64,000 bases of DNA from Prorocentrum cordatum. Taxonomy: Eukaryota > Sar > Dinophyceae > Prorocentrales > Prorocentraceae. Each line of letters begins with the position of its first letter. The stretch's first letter is position 1. The position numbers were made by a program, and so were the translations under genes. Shown here piece by piece: positions 11,960 through 21,420 of the stretch. The notes beneath the pieces were generated by a model that saw only the letters and a program-made list of their open reading frames with translations, was not told the origin of the DNA and did no database searches. The stretch is from the NCBI GenBank assembly GCA_963575745.1, contig CAUYUJ010012625.1, positions 70,001 through 134,000 of the forward strand, in the 5' to 3' direction.

Positions 11960-12185
11960 GTAAGAGAGCCCAGAATCGAATCGATAAGTCGGATCGGCGA
12001 TCGGGATGAGCCGGCTCGGCGGAGATCGGTTGCCAAGTTGGCGTACGTCGAATCGGCAGAAATCGGCAAGCTAATACGGCCTCCATTGATACATTGGAAT
12101 CCAAGTCGGAATCCCACGTCGAATCAAATCGCAGTCGGAAGCCATCAAAGTCAAATCGAATCGGAGGAATCCAAGTGAGCCCTGT
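11960..12185. repeat. Family 11 element, copy 1
   Basis: Contains GTCGAATCGGCAGA, GGCAAGCTAATACGGCCTCC and AATCGAATCGGAGGA. The same order is found at 20780-21171, where it forms intron 1 of the coiled-coil gene. Confidence 0.7.
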
Positions 12186-12344
12186 CATCCCGCTTGGGCA
12201 AACAAAGGTCGAGAACTTGATACAGAGTGGGTGGCGACGTGGCGGGCGGCGAGGCAAGCAACTTGCTCCAACGCGGAGGGGATGCAAGCCCGACTTCTGC
12301 AGCAGCCGCCAACGCAAAATTCGACGGTCGACTGGCCTAAACAA

Positions 12345-12445
12345 AATGGGCCCAGGGACACACAACCTAAATAGACACACAACCCAGGATTGCCCATAGT
12401 CTACATACGATCTGGGCGTTCGTTTTCCCAAAAATCTCCCAGATT
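12345..12445. repeat. Family 16 element fragment
   Basis: GGGCCCAGGGACACACAA, then a T-rich stretch as in the copies at 54228, 54809 and 58777, but diverged. Confidence 0.45.
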
Positions 12446-12825
12446 CTCGCATCTTGCATCAACAGTGTGATTTCAATTGGACGGCGAAAGAAAACGGGTA
12501 CTGGCAAGCACGCCAAAACTTGCGCACACACCCTGGCCGCGCGGGCGTTGCAGGATTGTGACAACCAGCTGTCCACCATCCCCTCTCCGACGTTCACAGG
12601 GCGGCTTTCTATCCTTGGCCGTTTTCTACCAGGTCCTGGGGCACAGCAGCGACCTCCAGGGGCCGAAGGCCAAGGGGTCGCCCCGCAAAATACAGGCCCG
12701 GACACGTCCTGGGACGCCCTCTGGCCAGCATCCTTGAGGGAATGTCCAGGCCCTGTGCGACGCGAGGTCCTGAGAAAACGAGAACGCTGGAAAAAAATCC
12801 TCATCGGCCAAGGGCCACTACCCGC

Positions 12826-12990
12826 CGGTCGGAAGAAGCGAGTATAATCAAGAAGCAGGTAGGAAGGCGGATCGAGTAGATTCGGCTTGGGCCCGCCCAA
12901 AGAATAACAGAAACATATCGATTCTTAAACTATCCTGGAATCTGGGAATTGAAAAAAACCTACTTTCAACGCCAAATCAAGCCGCGGATT
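12826..12990. repeat. Family 17 element, copy 1
   Basis: GGTCGGAAGAAG, GTAGGAAGGCGGATC and a closing CCTACTTTCAACG motif, shared with 13212-13500 and 31288-31478. The 12446-12825 stretch before it holds no recognisable gene. Confidence 0.65.
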
Positions 12991-13211
12991 AAGCGGGATT
13001 AATCGGAATTGAGCGGGAATGAACAGGATTGAGCTGGATTTCGGACCAGGGCAAAGTCAGAATTTAGCCTCCCAGGAGTTGCATCCGAAGGTTGGGCTCC
13101 ACAAGGGCGGCACTTGCTGCATGCGGCCAGATGGTCCGACCTCAGCAGTGGGCAGAGCCAGCAGAAGAGTCGCCGTGGACCAGCCCACGCCCGTCAGAGT
13201 ACACACTTACA

Positions 13212-13500
13212 AGTACCCGTCGGTCGGACGAGGTAGGTGAAAGTAGACAAGCGCGTTCCACTACTCGTAAATCAGCTGCTCGCAAATGGCCTGGATCAAA
13301 CCCAGAGGACTTACGACATGTTACACAAAGGCAGACGTATGGCGTTTCGGACGTTTGCGAGTAGGCACTTTGCGAGTAGTGGAACGCGCTCGGCGAGAAA
13401 GCATGAAGTAGGAAGGCGGATCAAGTGGTTTGGGTTCACAGCGAAAGCACCTCAAAACACGGCGAAAGCACCTCAACTCTTGAGGTAGGAAGGCGCCTAA
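13212..13500. repeat. Family 17 element, copy 2 (interrupted)
   Basis: GTCGGTCGGACGAGGTAGGTGAAA is separated from AGCATGAAGTAGGAAGGCGGATC by a 141-bp inverted-repeat element (13250-13390). Confidence 0.65.
13250..13390. mobile_element. 141-bp element with perfect 18-bp inverted ends
   Basis: AGCGCGTTCCACTACTCG at 13250-13267 is the exact complement of 13373-13390. Complementarity continues imperfectly inward through repeated CTACTCGCAAA motifs. No target duplication was recognised. It appears nested in the family 17 copy. Confidence 0.8.
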
Positions 13501-13529
13501 GAATACTTGCTCCGAGCGCCATCCGCCCA

Positions 13530-14530
13530 ACATAAAAAGATGCCCCCCCGGACAAAAAAAAACGGCACTATTGTTGTCCTGGCGGCTGCGGCATGCAAAA
13601 ACCTGACGTGTGCCGAAGACGCGAGACGGGATAGTTACCCGGGGAACACGGCACTCTCTTGCCCTGGCGGCCGCGGCAGTTGGCGGCGCGCAGAGGGAGG
13701 GGCAGGGGGGAAGGCTTCTTAGAAGGAGGCCGCTACTTAGAAAGCGCTGGCCCTACATCTCATGACCAGGCCCGCGCCTTCCAAGAAGCAGGGGTGCTTG
13801 TAAGGAGCCTTCCCTCCTCCCCCTACCCCCCCTCTGCGCCTGGCAGAGGCATGCAAAGTGTGCGAGGCGGGTCGCAAGGCCTTTCCCCACCCGACACGCT
13901 GGGCCGACCCAACGTGTCGGGCCGGGGAAAGCTCTGACCTTTGAGTTTCGAGGGAACGCCGTCCGCCCCACTGCGCTCGCGAGGCCGTGCAAGGCGACAC
14001 CGAAATCGAAATCCGGCCCAACCGGCAGCAGAAGCGAAACCGACCGAGCCCCGAATGGAGCGAGCTCGGCTCAGAAGGACGCAACAACGCGGCGACGGCG
14101 CACCCAACGCAACCGACTGCGACGCAGCCGAACGGCCCGACCCGCGAACACCTATGGTGATCCTTGTCATCTGGCGTTCGTGTCACAACTCGAGCCTCCG
14201 GCCGGTCGGGACGATCCAGGCACCCCCAGAACGCTCTCAGCGAGGCGCTGCTGCTGAAACCAAGATGTTCCTCCCTCCCTCCACCCTCGAGTTCGTCCAC
14301 CTTCCCTCCTCCGAACCTTTGGAACAACGTGCAACAGCCCCAGAACCGCGACGTCATGAATTCTTCATAATGTCGACCTCCGAATGTCTCGACCCATCCC
14401 CGATGCAGGACCGGATTTTGTGGTCCTGAATCGTTTCGGACGGCCCCGAGGCCCGCCAATGGCCCACAGAGGCTGAAAGTAGCGAAAAACCCTCCATCAT
14501 GACTTTTCCATGGTTCGAGGGGTCTGGGGT
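13530..14530. other. Gene-free GC-rich spacer
   Basis: Frames are open on the minus strand from 14597 down to 13737, but no domain, start context or exon border is convincing. A 27-bp stretch around CCATGGTTCGAGGGGTCTGGGG (14506-14530) is repeated upstream of the next family 1 copy (14965-14995). Confidence 0.3.
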
Positions 14531-14937
14531 CAGGTCGGGTGTGTCCTCGTGCAGGCGGATTATGGCAGAAAATGAACAACAGTCGAAAAATATACAACAG
14601 AAATTGAACATCCTACCCCTGACTATTGTTTCACTATCTTTGACTATTTTTGGGTGGCCCAAAAGGGGGTCCAGCTGAAAGGGGATGGTGCGATAGATTT
14701 GGGGCAATTGTATTGCAAATGTACTGCGCAGGAGAATTGTATTGCATTGCATTGCAAATCATGCGTTGCACGGGGAAATCCAGCAATACGTCTGTGCCCC
14801 AGATTGTATTGCACGCCCCATATGTTCTGCAACCCCACACATCGATTGCACCAAATCCATTGCACCATCCCCTTGTCGCTGGACCCCCTCTGGGTCAACC
14901 CGAATATTCCTCCTGCTAAGGGGCAGGTCCGACGTGA
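14531..14937. mobile_element. Family 1 element, copy 4, interrupted
   Basis: The left half (AGGTCGGGTGTGTCC) and right half (TATTCCTCCTGCTAAGGGGCAGGTCCGAC) are separated by a 250-bp inverted-repeat element. Joining the halves gives normal family 1 length. Confidence 0.8.
14652..14901. mobile_element. 250-bp inverted-repeat element nested in family 1
   Basis: About 56 bp at each end are inverted at roughly 80% identity (GGGGGTCCAGC, AAGGGGATGGTGC, GATTTGG). The core is rich in TTGTATTGCA. A copy missing its left arm is at 37148-37321. Confidence 0.8.
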
Positions 14938-14995
14938 GTCTTGGGCCCTCCGTCGCTACTCTTCCATGGCTCGAGGGGTCTGGGGTTCGGACGGG

Positions 14996-15137
14996 CATGT
15001 CCTCCTACAGGCAGATCATGGAAGAAACACGACCAAGAGTCGAGCAACATCCAACACAGAACAGTTAAAACATCCTCCCAATACTTGTTGACTATCTTGG
15101 AACCTTCCTCCTGCGTGGAAGACAGGCCCGATCTGAA
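14996..15137. mobile_element. Family 1 element, copy 5
   Basis: TTCGGACGGGCATGTCCTCC...CTTCCTCCTGCGTGG...CAGGCCCGATCTGAA. The left end is diverged. Confidence 0.75.
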
Positions 15138-15265
15138 TACTGGGCCCTCGAGCCTCGCAAGCCAGGGGCCCGCCGCTCGCCCCGCGGCGACGGGGGCCCC
15201 CTGGCCGAGCCGAGCGGGGCGGCCCCCGCCGCACGGCGGGCAGTGGGCCCTCCCGCCACCTCTTG

Positions 15266-15395
15266 CCGTCGCCCGCACGTCCCTTCCCCGTGCATTGTTC
15301 GGTTCCGTGCGTGCTGTCTGTGTTGCTCGAGGGTCCAGGAGGGTCCTCGAGGGTTCTCGCCGAGAAAAAGTGCACCCGTCCGAGCGATGCCAAGC
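15266..15395. mobile_element. Family 5 inverted-repeat element, copy 1
   Basis: CTTGCCGTCGC...ACGTCC at the left end and CCGTCCGAGCGATGCCAAG at the right. The core holds GGGTTCTCGCCGAGAAAAA. A truncated second copy follows at 15465-15515. Confidence 0.75.
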
Positions 15396-15464
15396 CATGG
15401 GATGCGGGACCCACCACAAGGGGGTGGGGGGGGGGGCGACCCCGGGCAGGGGGCCACCTCTTGC

Positions 15465-15630
15465 CGTCGCTCGGACGTCCATTCCCCTTTACATTGTTCG
15501 GTTCCGTGCGTGTTTTCTGTTTTGCTCGTGGGGTTTACTTCGCTCGGGAGCTCCCGAACGAAGTGAACCCCACCCTGCCCCCTGAGAAATCGTGGGGGGT
15601 AGGGGTAGGGGTCGCAGGTGGCCCCCTGCC
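15465..15630. repeat. Family 5 fragment plus family 19 palindrome element
   Basis: CTTGCCGTCGCTCGGACGTCC starts a truncated family 5 copy. It runs into a 42-bp near-perfect palindrome (15530-15571) centred on GGGAGCTCCC. The palindrome recurs at 19142-19183. Confidence 0.65.
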
Positions 15631-15708
15631 CGGGGGGGGGGAACGAGTCCGATCCGCTGGTGCCCCGAACTGCCGCCAACAGGTGCTCCCCTAGGGGAGC
15701 GAACAATC

Positions 15709-15881
15709 ACAGAAACAAAAACACTCGGAGGTCCGCGCAGATGTCTCGGATCCGCTCTGGAACCCCCTGGCGGCGCCTCCGGCGCCGCCTCTGGCGCGCT
15801 CCGCGCGCCAGGGAGGGGGTCCAGCGCCCATACGAGAGATCCGCGCGGACCTCGGAGTTGTTATGTTTATGTCATTATTCG
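15709..15881. mobile_element. Family 2 hairpin element, copy 3
   Basis: Inverted arms ACTCGGAGGTCCGCGCAGAT / ATCCGCGCGGACCTCGGAGT, with a central GGCGGCGCCTCCGGCGCCGCC-type palindrome. The central palindromes are in the reverse order to copy 1. Confidence 0.8.
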
Positions 15882-15924
15882 TTCCCCTATTCCCGCATGC
15901 CCCTCCCATCGGCAACTATAGTGG

Positions 15925-16100
15925 AGGCCAGTCCACGAGAACCTGCTACAAAAAACCGAACCCTGAGACTCCAGGACGTCCATTGCTTTTTGGCGTGGGA
16001 ACGTCACGCCTTCCACAGCAAAACCATCGAAGCCCAAGAAACCATGGCACCCTGGAGGCAAGCAGGATGTCTCTTGGCATGGGCCGCCACTGTGTCGGAA
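15925..16100. repeat. Family 3 element, copy 2
   Basis: CCTGAGACTCCAGGACGTCC ... CACCCTGGAGGCAAG ... CTTGGCATGGGCCGCCACTG. Confidence 0.75.
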
Positions 16101-16164
16101 GCTGCCGGCGGCTGTCGGGGATCTGCTTCGGGGCGGTTCGGTGCAAAAACCGATCGAACTCCCA

Positions 16165-16605
16165 CAGACACACACACACACACACACCCACCCACACACC
16201 CACGCACGCACGCACGCACGCACACGCACACATACACACACACGCACGCACGCACACGCACACGCACACGCACACGCACACGCACACGCACACGCACACG
16301 CACACGCACACGCACGCACACGCACACGCACACGCACACGCACACGCACACGCACACGCACACGCACACGCACACGCACACGCACACGCACACGCACACG
16401 CACACGCACACGCACACGCACACGCGCACGCGCACGCGCACGCGCACGCGCGCACCCGCACACGCACACGCACACGCACTCGCACACGCACACGCACACG
16501 CACACGCACACGCACACGCACACGCACACACGCACACGCACACGCACACGCACACGCACACGCACACGCACACGCACACACCACACACACACACACACGG
16601 GGCAC
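16165..16605. repeat. CA/CACACG microsatellite (about 440 bp)
   Basis: Nearly pure alternation of CACACA and CACGCACACG units. Long His/Thr, Ala/His or Val/Cys frames on both strands come from this run and are not genes. Confidence 0.97.
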
Positions 16606-16702
16606 ACACCCCGTTTGCGGGATCCCGAGGGGGGGGGGGGGCGTGGCCTCGGTGCCGATGGCGATGGCCTCCTTGAACTGGGCACTGGCGCGGGCAGCAG
16701 GA

Positions 16703-16890
16703 CGAAGCCAGGACGAAGACGAAGACAACATCGGGTGAGGATGAGTCGCGAATCGCTGAGATCCGGCGGCTCTGGAGGACGTCTCGGGCATCGCGGCCTT
16801 CTCAGAGCGTTCCGGCTTCTCAGAGCGTTCCGGAACGCGCTGAGAGCGTTCCGGAACGCCCTGGAACGGATTCATTCTCGTCCCAACCTC
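16703..16890. repeat. Family 7 element, copy 1
   Basis: GAAGCCAGGACGAAGAC, CTGAGATCCGGCGG, and repeated GAGCGTTCCGGAACGC palindromes, ending TCATTCTCGTCC. Other copies are at 42788-42985 and 47014-47166. Confidence 0.75.
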
Positions 16891-16929
16891 GCCAGAGGCA
16901 GAACCTGTCTTTTTGGGACCGAACGTCAC

Positions 16930-17062
16930 GGCATTCACATAGGCCTATAGGCATACCACGACTTGCTCTCAAACTGCAGAGTGCTCAAACCAAGACCAAT
17001 GCTCTTATAACATGAGACCGATGTATTAAACTAGACGGTCTCGGCGAGAAATGTTCTAGGAA
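16930..17062. repeat. Family 6 element fragment
   Basis: ATACCACGACTTGCTCT and GTCTCGGCGAGAAATGTTCTAGGAAC resemble family 6 copies at 18434, 41702 and 60277. Confidence 0.5.
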
Positions 17063-17074
17063 CATTTCGTGCAG

Positions 17075-17262
17075 ACCACTGTAAAGAAAACTTCGGAGGT
17101 CCGTGCGGGTTTCTTGGATCTGCGCTGGACCCCACTGTCTGGGGCGCGGAGTGCGCCAGGGGGCGGCGAAAGAGGCGCCGCACAAGGGACACAGCGCCGA
17201 TCAAAGACATCAGCGCGGAACTCTGAAGGCTTTTGTGTATGCCCGTTTTCTTCGACGAGAGA
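17075..17262. mobile_element. Family 2 hairpin element, copy 4 (decayed)
   Basis: AACTTCGGAGGTCCGTGCGG...GCGCGGAACTCTGAAGG arms, outer end TATGCCCGTTTTCTTCG. The centre is diverged. Confidence 0.65.
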
Positions 17263-17294
17263 AGGCAGTCGATAGGACGGGACGGGGAGAAGAC

Positions 17295-17780
17295 CGAGTG
17301 GAGATCCTCCTCCTCCTCCTCCTTCTTCGTCGTCATCAGCATCATCCTCCTCCTCCGCCTCCTCCTCCTCCTTCTCATCATTCTCCCAAAGATCAACCCG
17401 ATTCTCCTCATCCTCAGGTCACCCTCTCCCTCATCGTCATTATCATCCTCATCCTCAGCCTCCTCTCCATCCTCATCCTTATCATCATCCTCATCCTGCT
17501 CGGACTCGTCGTGCTCGATTTCGTCAGCATCCTCATCCTCATCCTCATTATCCTTATTATCGTTATTATTATCCCCATGATCATCCCAACGCTCCTCATC
17601 CCTCAGGTCACCCTCTCCCTCATCATCCTCATCCTCACCATACTCTCCATCCTCATCCTCATCCTCATCCTGCTCGGACTCTTCGTATCCGTCTTCGTCA
17701 GCACCCTCATCCTCATCCTCGTCATCCACATCCTCATCCTCGTTCTCATCATCCTCGTCGTCGTCGTCCTCCTCCTCCTA
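17295..17780. repeat. TCATCC-rich repeat, 188-bp duplication
   Basis: Pyrimidine-rich TCATCC/CTC sequence. The segment beginning CAGGTCACCCTCTCCCTCATC occurs at 17415 and again at 17603 (period 188 bp). On the minus strand an ATG frame (17729 to 17031, 232 codons) encodes Asp/Glu-rich repeats with the motif EGEGDLR twice. This could be an acidic protein, but composition alone explains it. Confidence 0.75.
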
Positions 17781-17784
17781 ATCA

Positions 17785-18430
17785 ATCCCCCTGGGAGGGC
17801 GAGCACAGGCACCAGCAGGCAGCAAGCGCAGGGCGGCGCGCACGCAGGGCGGCGAGGCGCAGGCGATGCGGGAGAGACGCAGGGCCCGAGGCAGGATGGG
17901 AGGGGAGGGAAGGGACGAACCACGGGGCAGCACGAGGAGGGGCCGAAGAAGAGGAGGAACAGGAGGAGAAGTGGCCGATGGTGGGACCCGTCCAGGTTGC
18001 CCAGACCCGACCTGCCGACTGGACCGAACACCGCTCACGCCCCTGGGAGCGACGAGGGCAGAAGAACGGAGCAGGGCGGGGGGAGGAGGGAAGGGAGGGG
18101 AGGGGAGGAGAGGAGGAACGCGAACACGGAGGGCGAGTCGAGAGACCAGCAGCTCGAATCGGTCCCGAGACCCCTCCCCGGGTCCAAGCGCGCCAGCTCC
18201 CCGAGCAGCATCCAGCCGAGGCCACGAGGCCAACTACCGCTGCTGCCTCAACCGGCCGTTGTCGGAAGCAGGGCGGAGCGGGGTGGGACAGAACACGCAG
18301 CGCTCTGCCGTCGCGCGCGCTGGCGGCCCGCTCGGTGTCCTGCCCCGTCCCCCGAGCAGCACACCAGCGGACCCGCAGGCCGAGGGCCAGGCAGGCGCGA
18401 GCCCATCGCGCGAGAATTCCAGCACGTGCA
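17785..18430. other. Gene-free GC-rich spacer
   Basis: Open in several frames because of GC content. No recognisable domain. Confidence 0.35.
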
Positions 18431-18433
18431 GGC

Positions 18434-18660
18434 TTGCGCAGGGACCGACCGTCCCGGCATTCCGATGGGCCTACCACGAATTTGCTCTTAGAACCCCCCA
18501 AATGTGCTAATAACAAAACCGTGCTCTCAGAACACACACCCAGCGCATTGAAGCAGAACGGTCTCGGCCAACAGTCCAACATTGTTCTGAGAGCCTGTCG
18601 CGCAAACCACAACAAACATGTTGTTCTTAGAGCATCTTTTGGTGGGCCGATCGCTGTGGA
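18434..18660. mobile_element. Family 6 inverted-repeat element, long copy
   Basis: Starts GCAGGGACCGACCGTCCCGGC, then CCTACCACGAATTTGC and runs such as GTTCTTAGAGCATCTTTTGGT near the right end. Confidence 0.65.
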
Positions 18661-18689
18661 TGCCACGGCGATGGACCCCCTACCAATCC

Positions 18690-18790
18690 TATCATTGAAT
18701 TTACCATGTGTTTGACATGTCGGAAGCATGTTCTACACATGTTTTAAACAGGTTCGCTACATGTTAAAGCATGTTTAGCACATGCCATAG
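18690..18790. repeat. CATGTTTNACATG short repeats
   Basis: Several ACATGTTT/AGCATGTT motifs in about 90 bp (18705-18785). No function is inferred. Confidence 0.4.
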
Positions 18791-19084
18791 ACATCTGGAA
18801 ATACTTCGGCACCATGCTCCCTCTCACAAGCCTATCGGCCTCCACAAGCCCATCGGCAACCCAGGACGCTTCCCCGCTGCTTGAACCAGGCGGCGCGCGC
18901 ACCCCGGCGCGGCCGCAGGGCGGGGCGCCCCGGCCGAGGCGCGCGCCGCCTTTGGGGTGGGGCGGAGGGCCCCCGCGGAGCAGGCGCGCCAGGGGAGGGC
19001 GAGTCGAGACAGCGGCAGCTGGCCTTCGGTGGGGGGGGGCCTCCGTCGCCACGGCTCGGCGCAGCTCGGCAGGCTGGTGCGCTT

Positions 19085-19235
19085 GTCAGAGGCCACGCGC
19101 GAACCCCACCCCACCACCCCACGCAGCCCACGGGAGGAGGCGGGGTTCACTTCGCTCGGGACCTCCCGAACGACGCGAACCCCACCTCCCCCCTTCGATA
19201 TCGTGGGGTGGTGGGGTAAGGTTCGCACGTGGCCT
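19085..19235. repeat. Family 19 palindrome element
   Basis: The outer arms (CGCGAACCCCACCCCACCACC and its complement near 19200-19225) enclose a second 42-bp palindrome at 19142-19183. Confidence 0.65.
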
Positions 19236-19364
19236 CCCAGTTTGGTGCCAGGGAGGGGTCCTGGGACCGATCTCGAGCTGCCGCAAGCTCAACTCGCGTT
19301 GCTCCGAGGGAGGCGGAGAGCTCGGGAGGAGCAGCCGACTGAGGCCCGCCTCGCGCCAAAGTCC

Positions 19365-21195
19365 TCACTCCGCGGCGTCGACCCGCCGGCGCTTGTCCCC
19401 GGGCTGCTTCCGCCACGCCCTCCCTTGCTGCGCCCTGGCGTTCCCGAAGTCCCCGATCTGCTGCGTGGCCCTCCTCGCCGCGCGCTTCTCCTCGGCCCTC
19501 TCCCCCTTCCGAGCCTGCTCCATCTCGTGCAGCGCCTCGGCCTTCCTCGCCCGCTGCGCGTCCAGCACCTCTCTCTCCCTGGCCCTCGACTCCTCCAGCG
19601 CCCTCTTCGCGCCGAGGGCTGCGCCTGCGGCGGCCCGCTTGGCCTCCTCCAGCTCCTTCAGCCTGTCGCGGCCCTCCCGCTCCAGCTCCAAGAGCTTCAC
19701 GGTGCGGATGGCCGCGGCCCGCTTCTCCTCATCCGTGGCGGGGGTGGATCCCTATCCACAGCATGGGGAGCCGACGTCCTGGGACCCCAGCGGGCGGCGG
19801 ATCCGGATATAGTGCGGCCCCGCAGGGCCGGAATGATTTGTGGATGTCCAGCGCCTGCCGAGGTCCCCGAAGATCGATTCCCCGGGCGGCGAATGTGGAT
19901 GGTGGACCCCCGCCTCGGACCTTCGCCTCCGCGACGCCGCGTATCACCTGCTTCCTGCTCAGCTGGGACGCCCGCAACTTCTGCAGTGCCTGCGCCTCCT
20001 TGAGCTTCGCTGCCTCCACAGCCGCGGCCGCCTCCTCCGCCTCGCGCCTGAGCTCTTCGTTGTCCTGGAACAGCCGCTTCGTGCAATCCTCGACGGACGA
20101 CTCGCACAAGACCACCGCGGCCTTGGCCTCGGCAATCACCTCGTCGATGTCGCGGTCGCCGACCTCAGCGACGAGCCGCGCGCGGATGTCCGCCCTGCCC
20201 CTCGGGTTCCGCGGCGCGGGCAGCTCCGCGCCGCCCCCGCCTGCGATGGCGAGAGCTGCCCGGGCTGCTGCCTTGGCCCTGCCCTTTGCCTTCGTCTTGC
20301 CCTTGCCCCTGCCCTAGAAGAATAAACAAGCACCGTAAACATAACCTTTGGCGCTCTTCGCGGATTCCTTGGATTCGCGCCAGGGGCGGCGCCAGAGGCG
20401 CCGCCCGGGGGGCCAAAAGGTACCCACACCGCCACTCCCCGGACCTCTCCTTGGGTGCGTTCTGACCAGCATTTCGAAGCGAATCCAGCAGTGGCGACGA
20501 GGGCCTCCGAGGAGGCCCAAAACGGGGAAAACGAGCAAAGGGAAGAAGTAAGGGCACCCTTTTCTCTTCCGAGTGTATGTTTATGGCGCTCTGTTCTTCT
20601 TCGATGCCCTTCGCCTTGCCCCTGCCCCTGCCCTGGCCCTGCGCCCTGCGCTCGCCCTGGCCGCCGCCGCTCCCCGCGGGCCGCGCGGGCCCCTCGGCGA
20701 GCTCGGCCGGTGCCGCGGCGGGCCGCGGACCGCTGGGGCCCTCGCCGCCGTCGGGGGCGGCGGCGGCGGGCACGAGGGCCTCGCAGGGAGGGCCCAGGAT
20801 CGAATCGATCGTATGGGCGATCAGGAGGAGGAGGAGGAGGAGGAGGAGGAGGAGGAGGAGCAGGAGGAGGAGGAGGAGGAGGAGGAGGAGGAGGAGGAGG
20901 AGGAGGACGAGGGGGCGGAGGGGGCGGAGGAGGCGGAGGAGGAGGAGGCGGAGGAGGAGGAGCATGGCTCCTGATGCGACCGCCGTTGCCGCTCGCAATG
21001 GATCGGATCGGTGGACATCGGCAGCCGAGTCGGGAAGAGTCGAATCGGCAGACATCGGCAGGCTAGTAGGCCTCCCTTGAGAAACGGATCCCAAATCGGA
21101 ATCCGAAGTCGAATCGAATCGGACTCGGAACCCATCGAAATCGAATCGAATCAAATCGGAGGAGTCGTTTCCTCGTCCTCGGCGAGCTCCGCCAT
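19365..21195 (-). CDS. Coiled-coil protein gene with four inferred exons
   Basis: Inferred exons on the minus strand: 21195-21172 (ATG, MAELAEDE), 20779-20609, 20313-19921 and 19727-19365 (TGA), giving 316 residues in one frame. Residues about 9-95 are low complexity and rich in Ala, Gly, Lys and Arg, including KGKTKAKGRAK, which could bind nucleic acid or act as a nuclear signal. Residues about 115-290 are dominated by Glu, Lys, Arg, Ala and Leu in heptad-like order and should form a long coiled coil; the C-terminus is basic. All three introns look like inverted-repeat elements, and every border has AG before it and G after it. The last two exons are the firmest because they keep a strongly coding-like frame to a stop. 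The first exon is short and less certain. A spliced-leader remnant lies 52 bases before the ATG. The family is not recognised; a structural or scaffolding role is only a guess. Confidence 0.5.
19728..19920 (-). mobile_element. Intron 3, inverted-repeat (introner-like)
   Basis: On the minus strand it starts GTCCGAGGCGGGGG and ends GGATGAG. The two ends carry GGCGGGGGT ... ATCCACA in inverted orientation. It interrupts the coiled-coil frame between an AAG and a GAG codon (phase 0). No other copy is seen in this window. Confidence 0.5.
20314..20608 (-). mobile_element. Intron 2, family 2 element (introner-like)
   Basis: The outer ends are those of family 2: CGAAGAAGAACAGAGCGCC on the donor side and TTTATTCTTCTAG on the acceptor side (minus strand). 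One GC-rich arm with the palindrome GGCGGCGCCAGAGGCGCCGCC is kept (20340-20420); about 150 bp of the middle is unrelated sequence. The acceptor has a pyrimidine-rich run before TAG. The donor border (AAG then GGCATCG) is non-canonical. Confidence 0.5.
20780..21171 (-). mobile_element. Intron 1, family 11 element with GGA run
   Basis: The ends are CTCCTCCGATTTGATTCG near the donor and ATCGATTCGATCCTGG near the acceptor. The inner sequence matches 11960-12185 and also carries a GGA run (20821-20965). The predicted donor is GA (GAG then GAAACG) and the acceptor is CTGCGAG. GA-AG borders are unusual but are known among dinoflagellate introns. Confidence 0.4.
20821..20965. repeat. (GGA)n microsatellite
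   Basis: GGA trinucleotide run inside the predicted intron 1. It produces Glu-, Gly-, Leu- or Ser-rich frames that are not real. Confidence 0.95.
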
Positions 21196-21247
21196 TGGCG
21201 CTGCTCCACCAGGGCGCGAGGTCGAGCGATGGTTGACGCTGAAACGG

Positions 21248-21258
21248 CTTGAGCCAAA
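21248..21258 (-). other. Truncated spliced-leader remnant
   Basis: The minus strand reads TTTGGCTCAAG, identical to the last 11 bases of the conserved dinoflagellate spliced leader. It lies 52 bases upstream of the inferred ATG of the coiled-coil gene and on the same strand. Genomic leader remnants at gene 5' ends are known products of cDNA recycling in dinoflagellates. The match is short, so chance is not excluded. Confidence 0.45.
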
Positions 21259-21309
21259 CGGACGACGATCGACTAACGCGTCTTGCGCAAGAGGACCTGG
21301 CGACCCTAC

Positions 21310-21420
21310 GCGGTGGCTTACGCGGGCCGCCCGCGCGGCACGCTGCGCTTGAAGCAAGGGCGCTTAGGCGCGAGCTTAGGTGGGCAACTTACGCGCTGAT
21401 GTCGGCGCAAACGACTCCAT
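21310..21420. repeat. Family 20 element, copy 1
   Basis: GCTTACGCGGGCCGCC...GCAAGGGCGCTTAGGCGCGAGC. Similar segments are at 29280-29400 and 35680-35775. Confidence 0.5.

Noticed and set aside
16700-16890. GAGCGTTCCGGAACGCTC as a heat-shock-type regulatory site
   Set aside because: The GTTCCGGAAC palindromes are part of family 7 copies at three unrelated loci, none of them at a recognised gene start.
15618-16938. Long ORFs on both strands (270-350 codons)
   Set aside because: They consist of the CA/CACACG microsatellite read as His-Thr, Ala-His or Val-Cys; all six frames are open for the same reason.
20165-21154. 329-codon minus-strand ORF
   Set aside because: It reads through the predicted introns 1 and 2 and a GGA run, and is out of frame with the strongly coding-like coiled-coil exon downstream.
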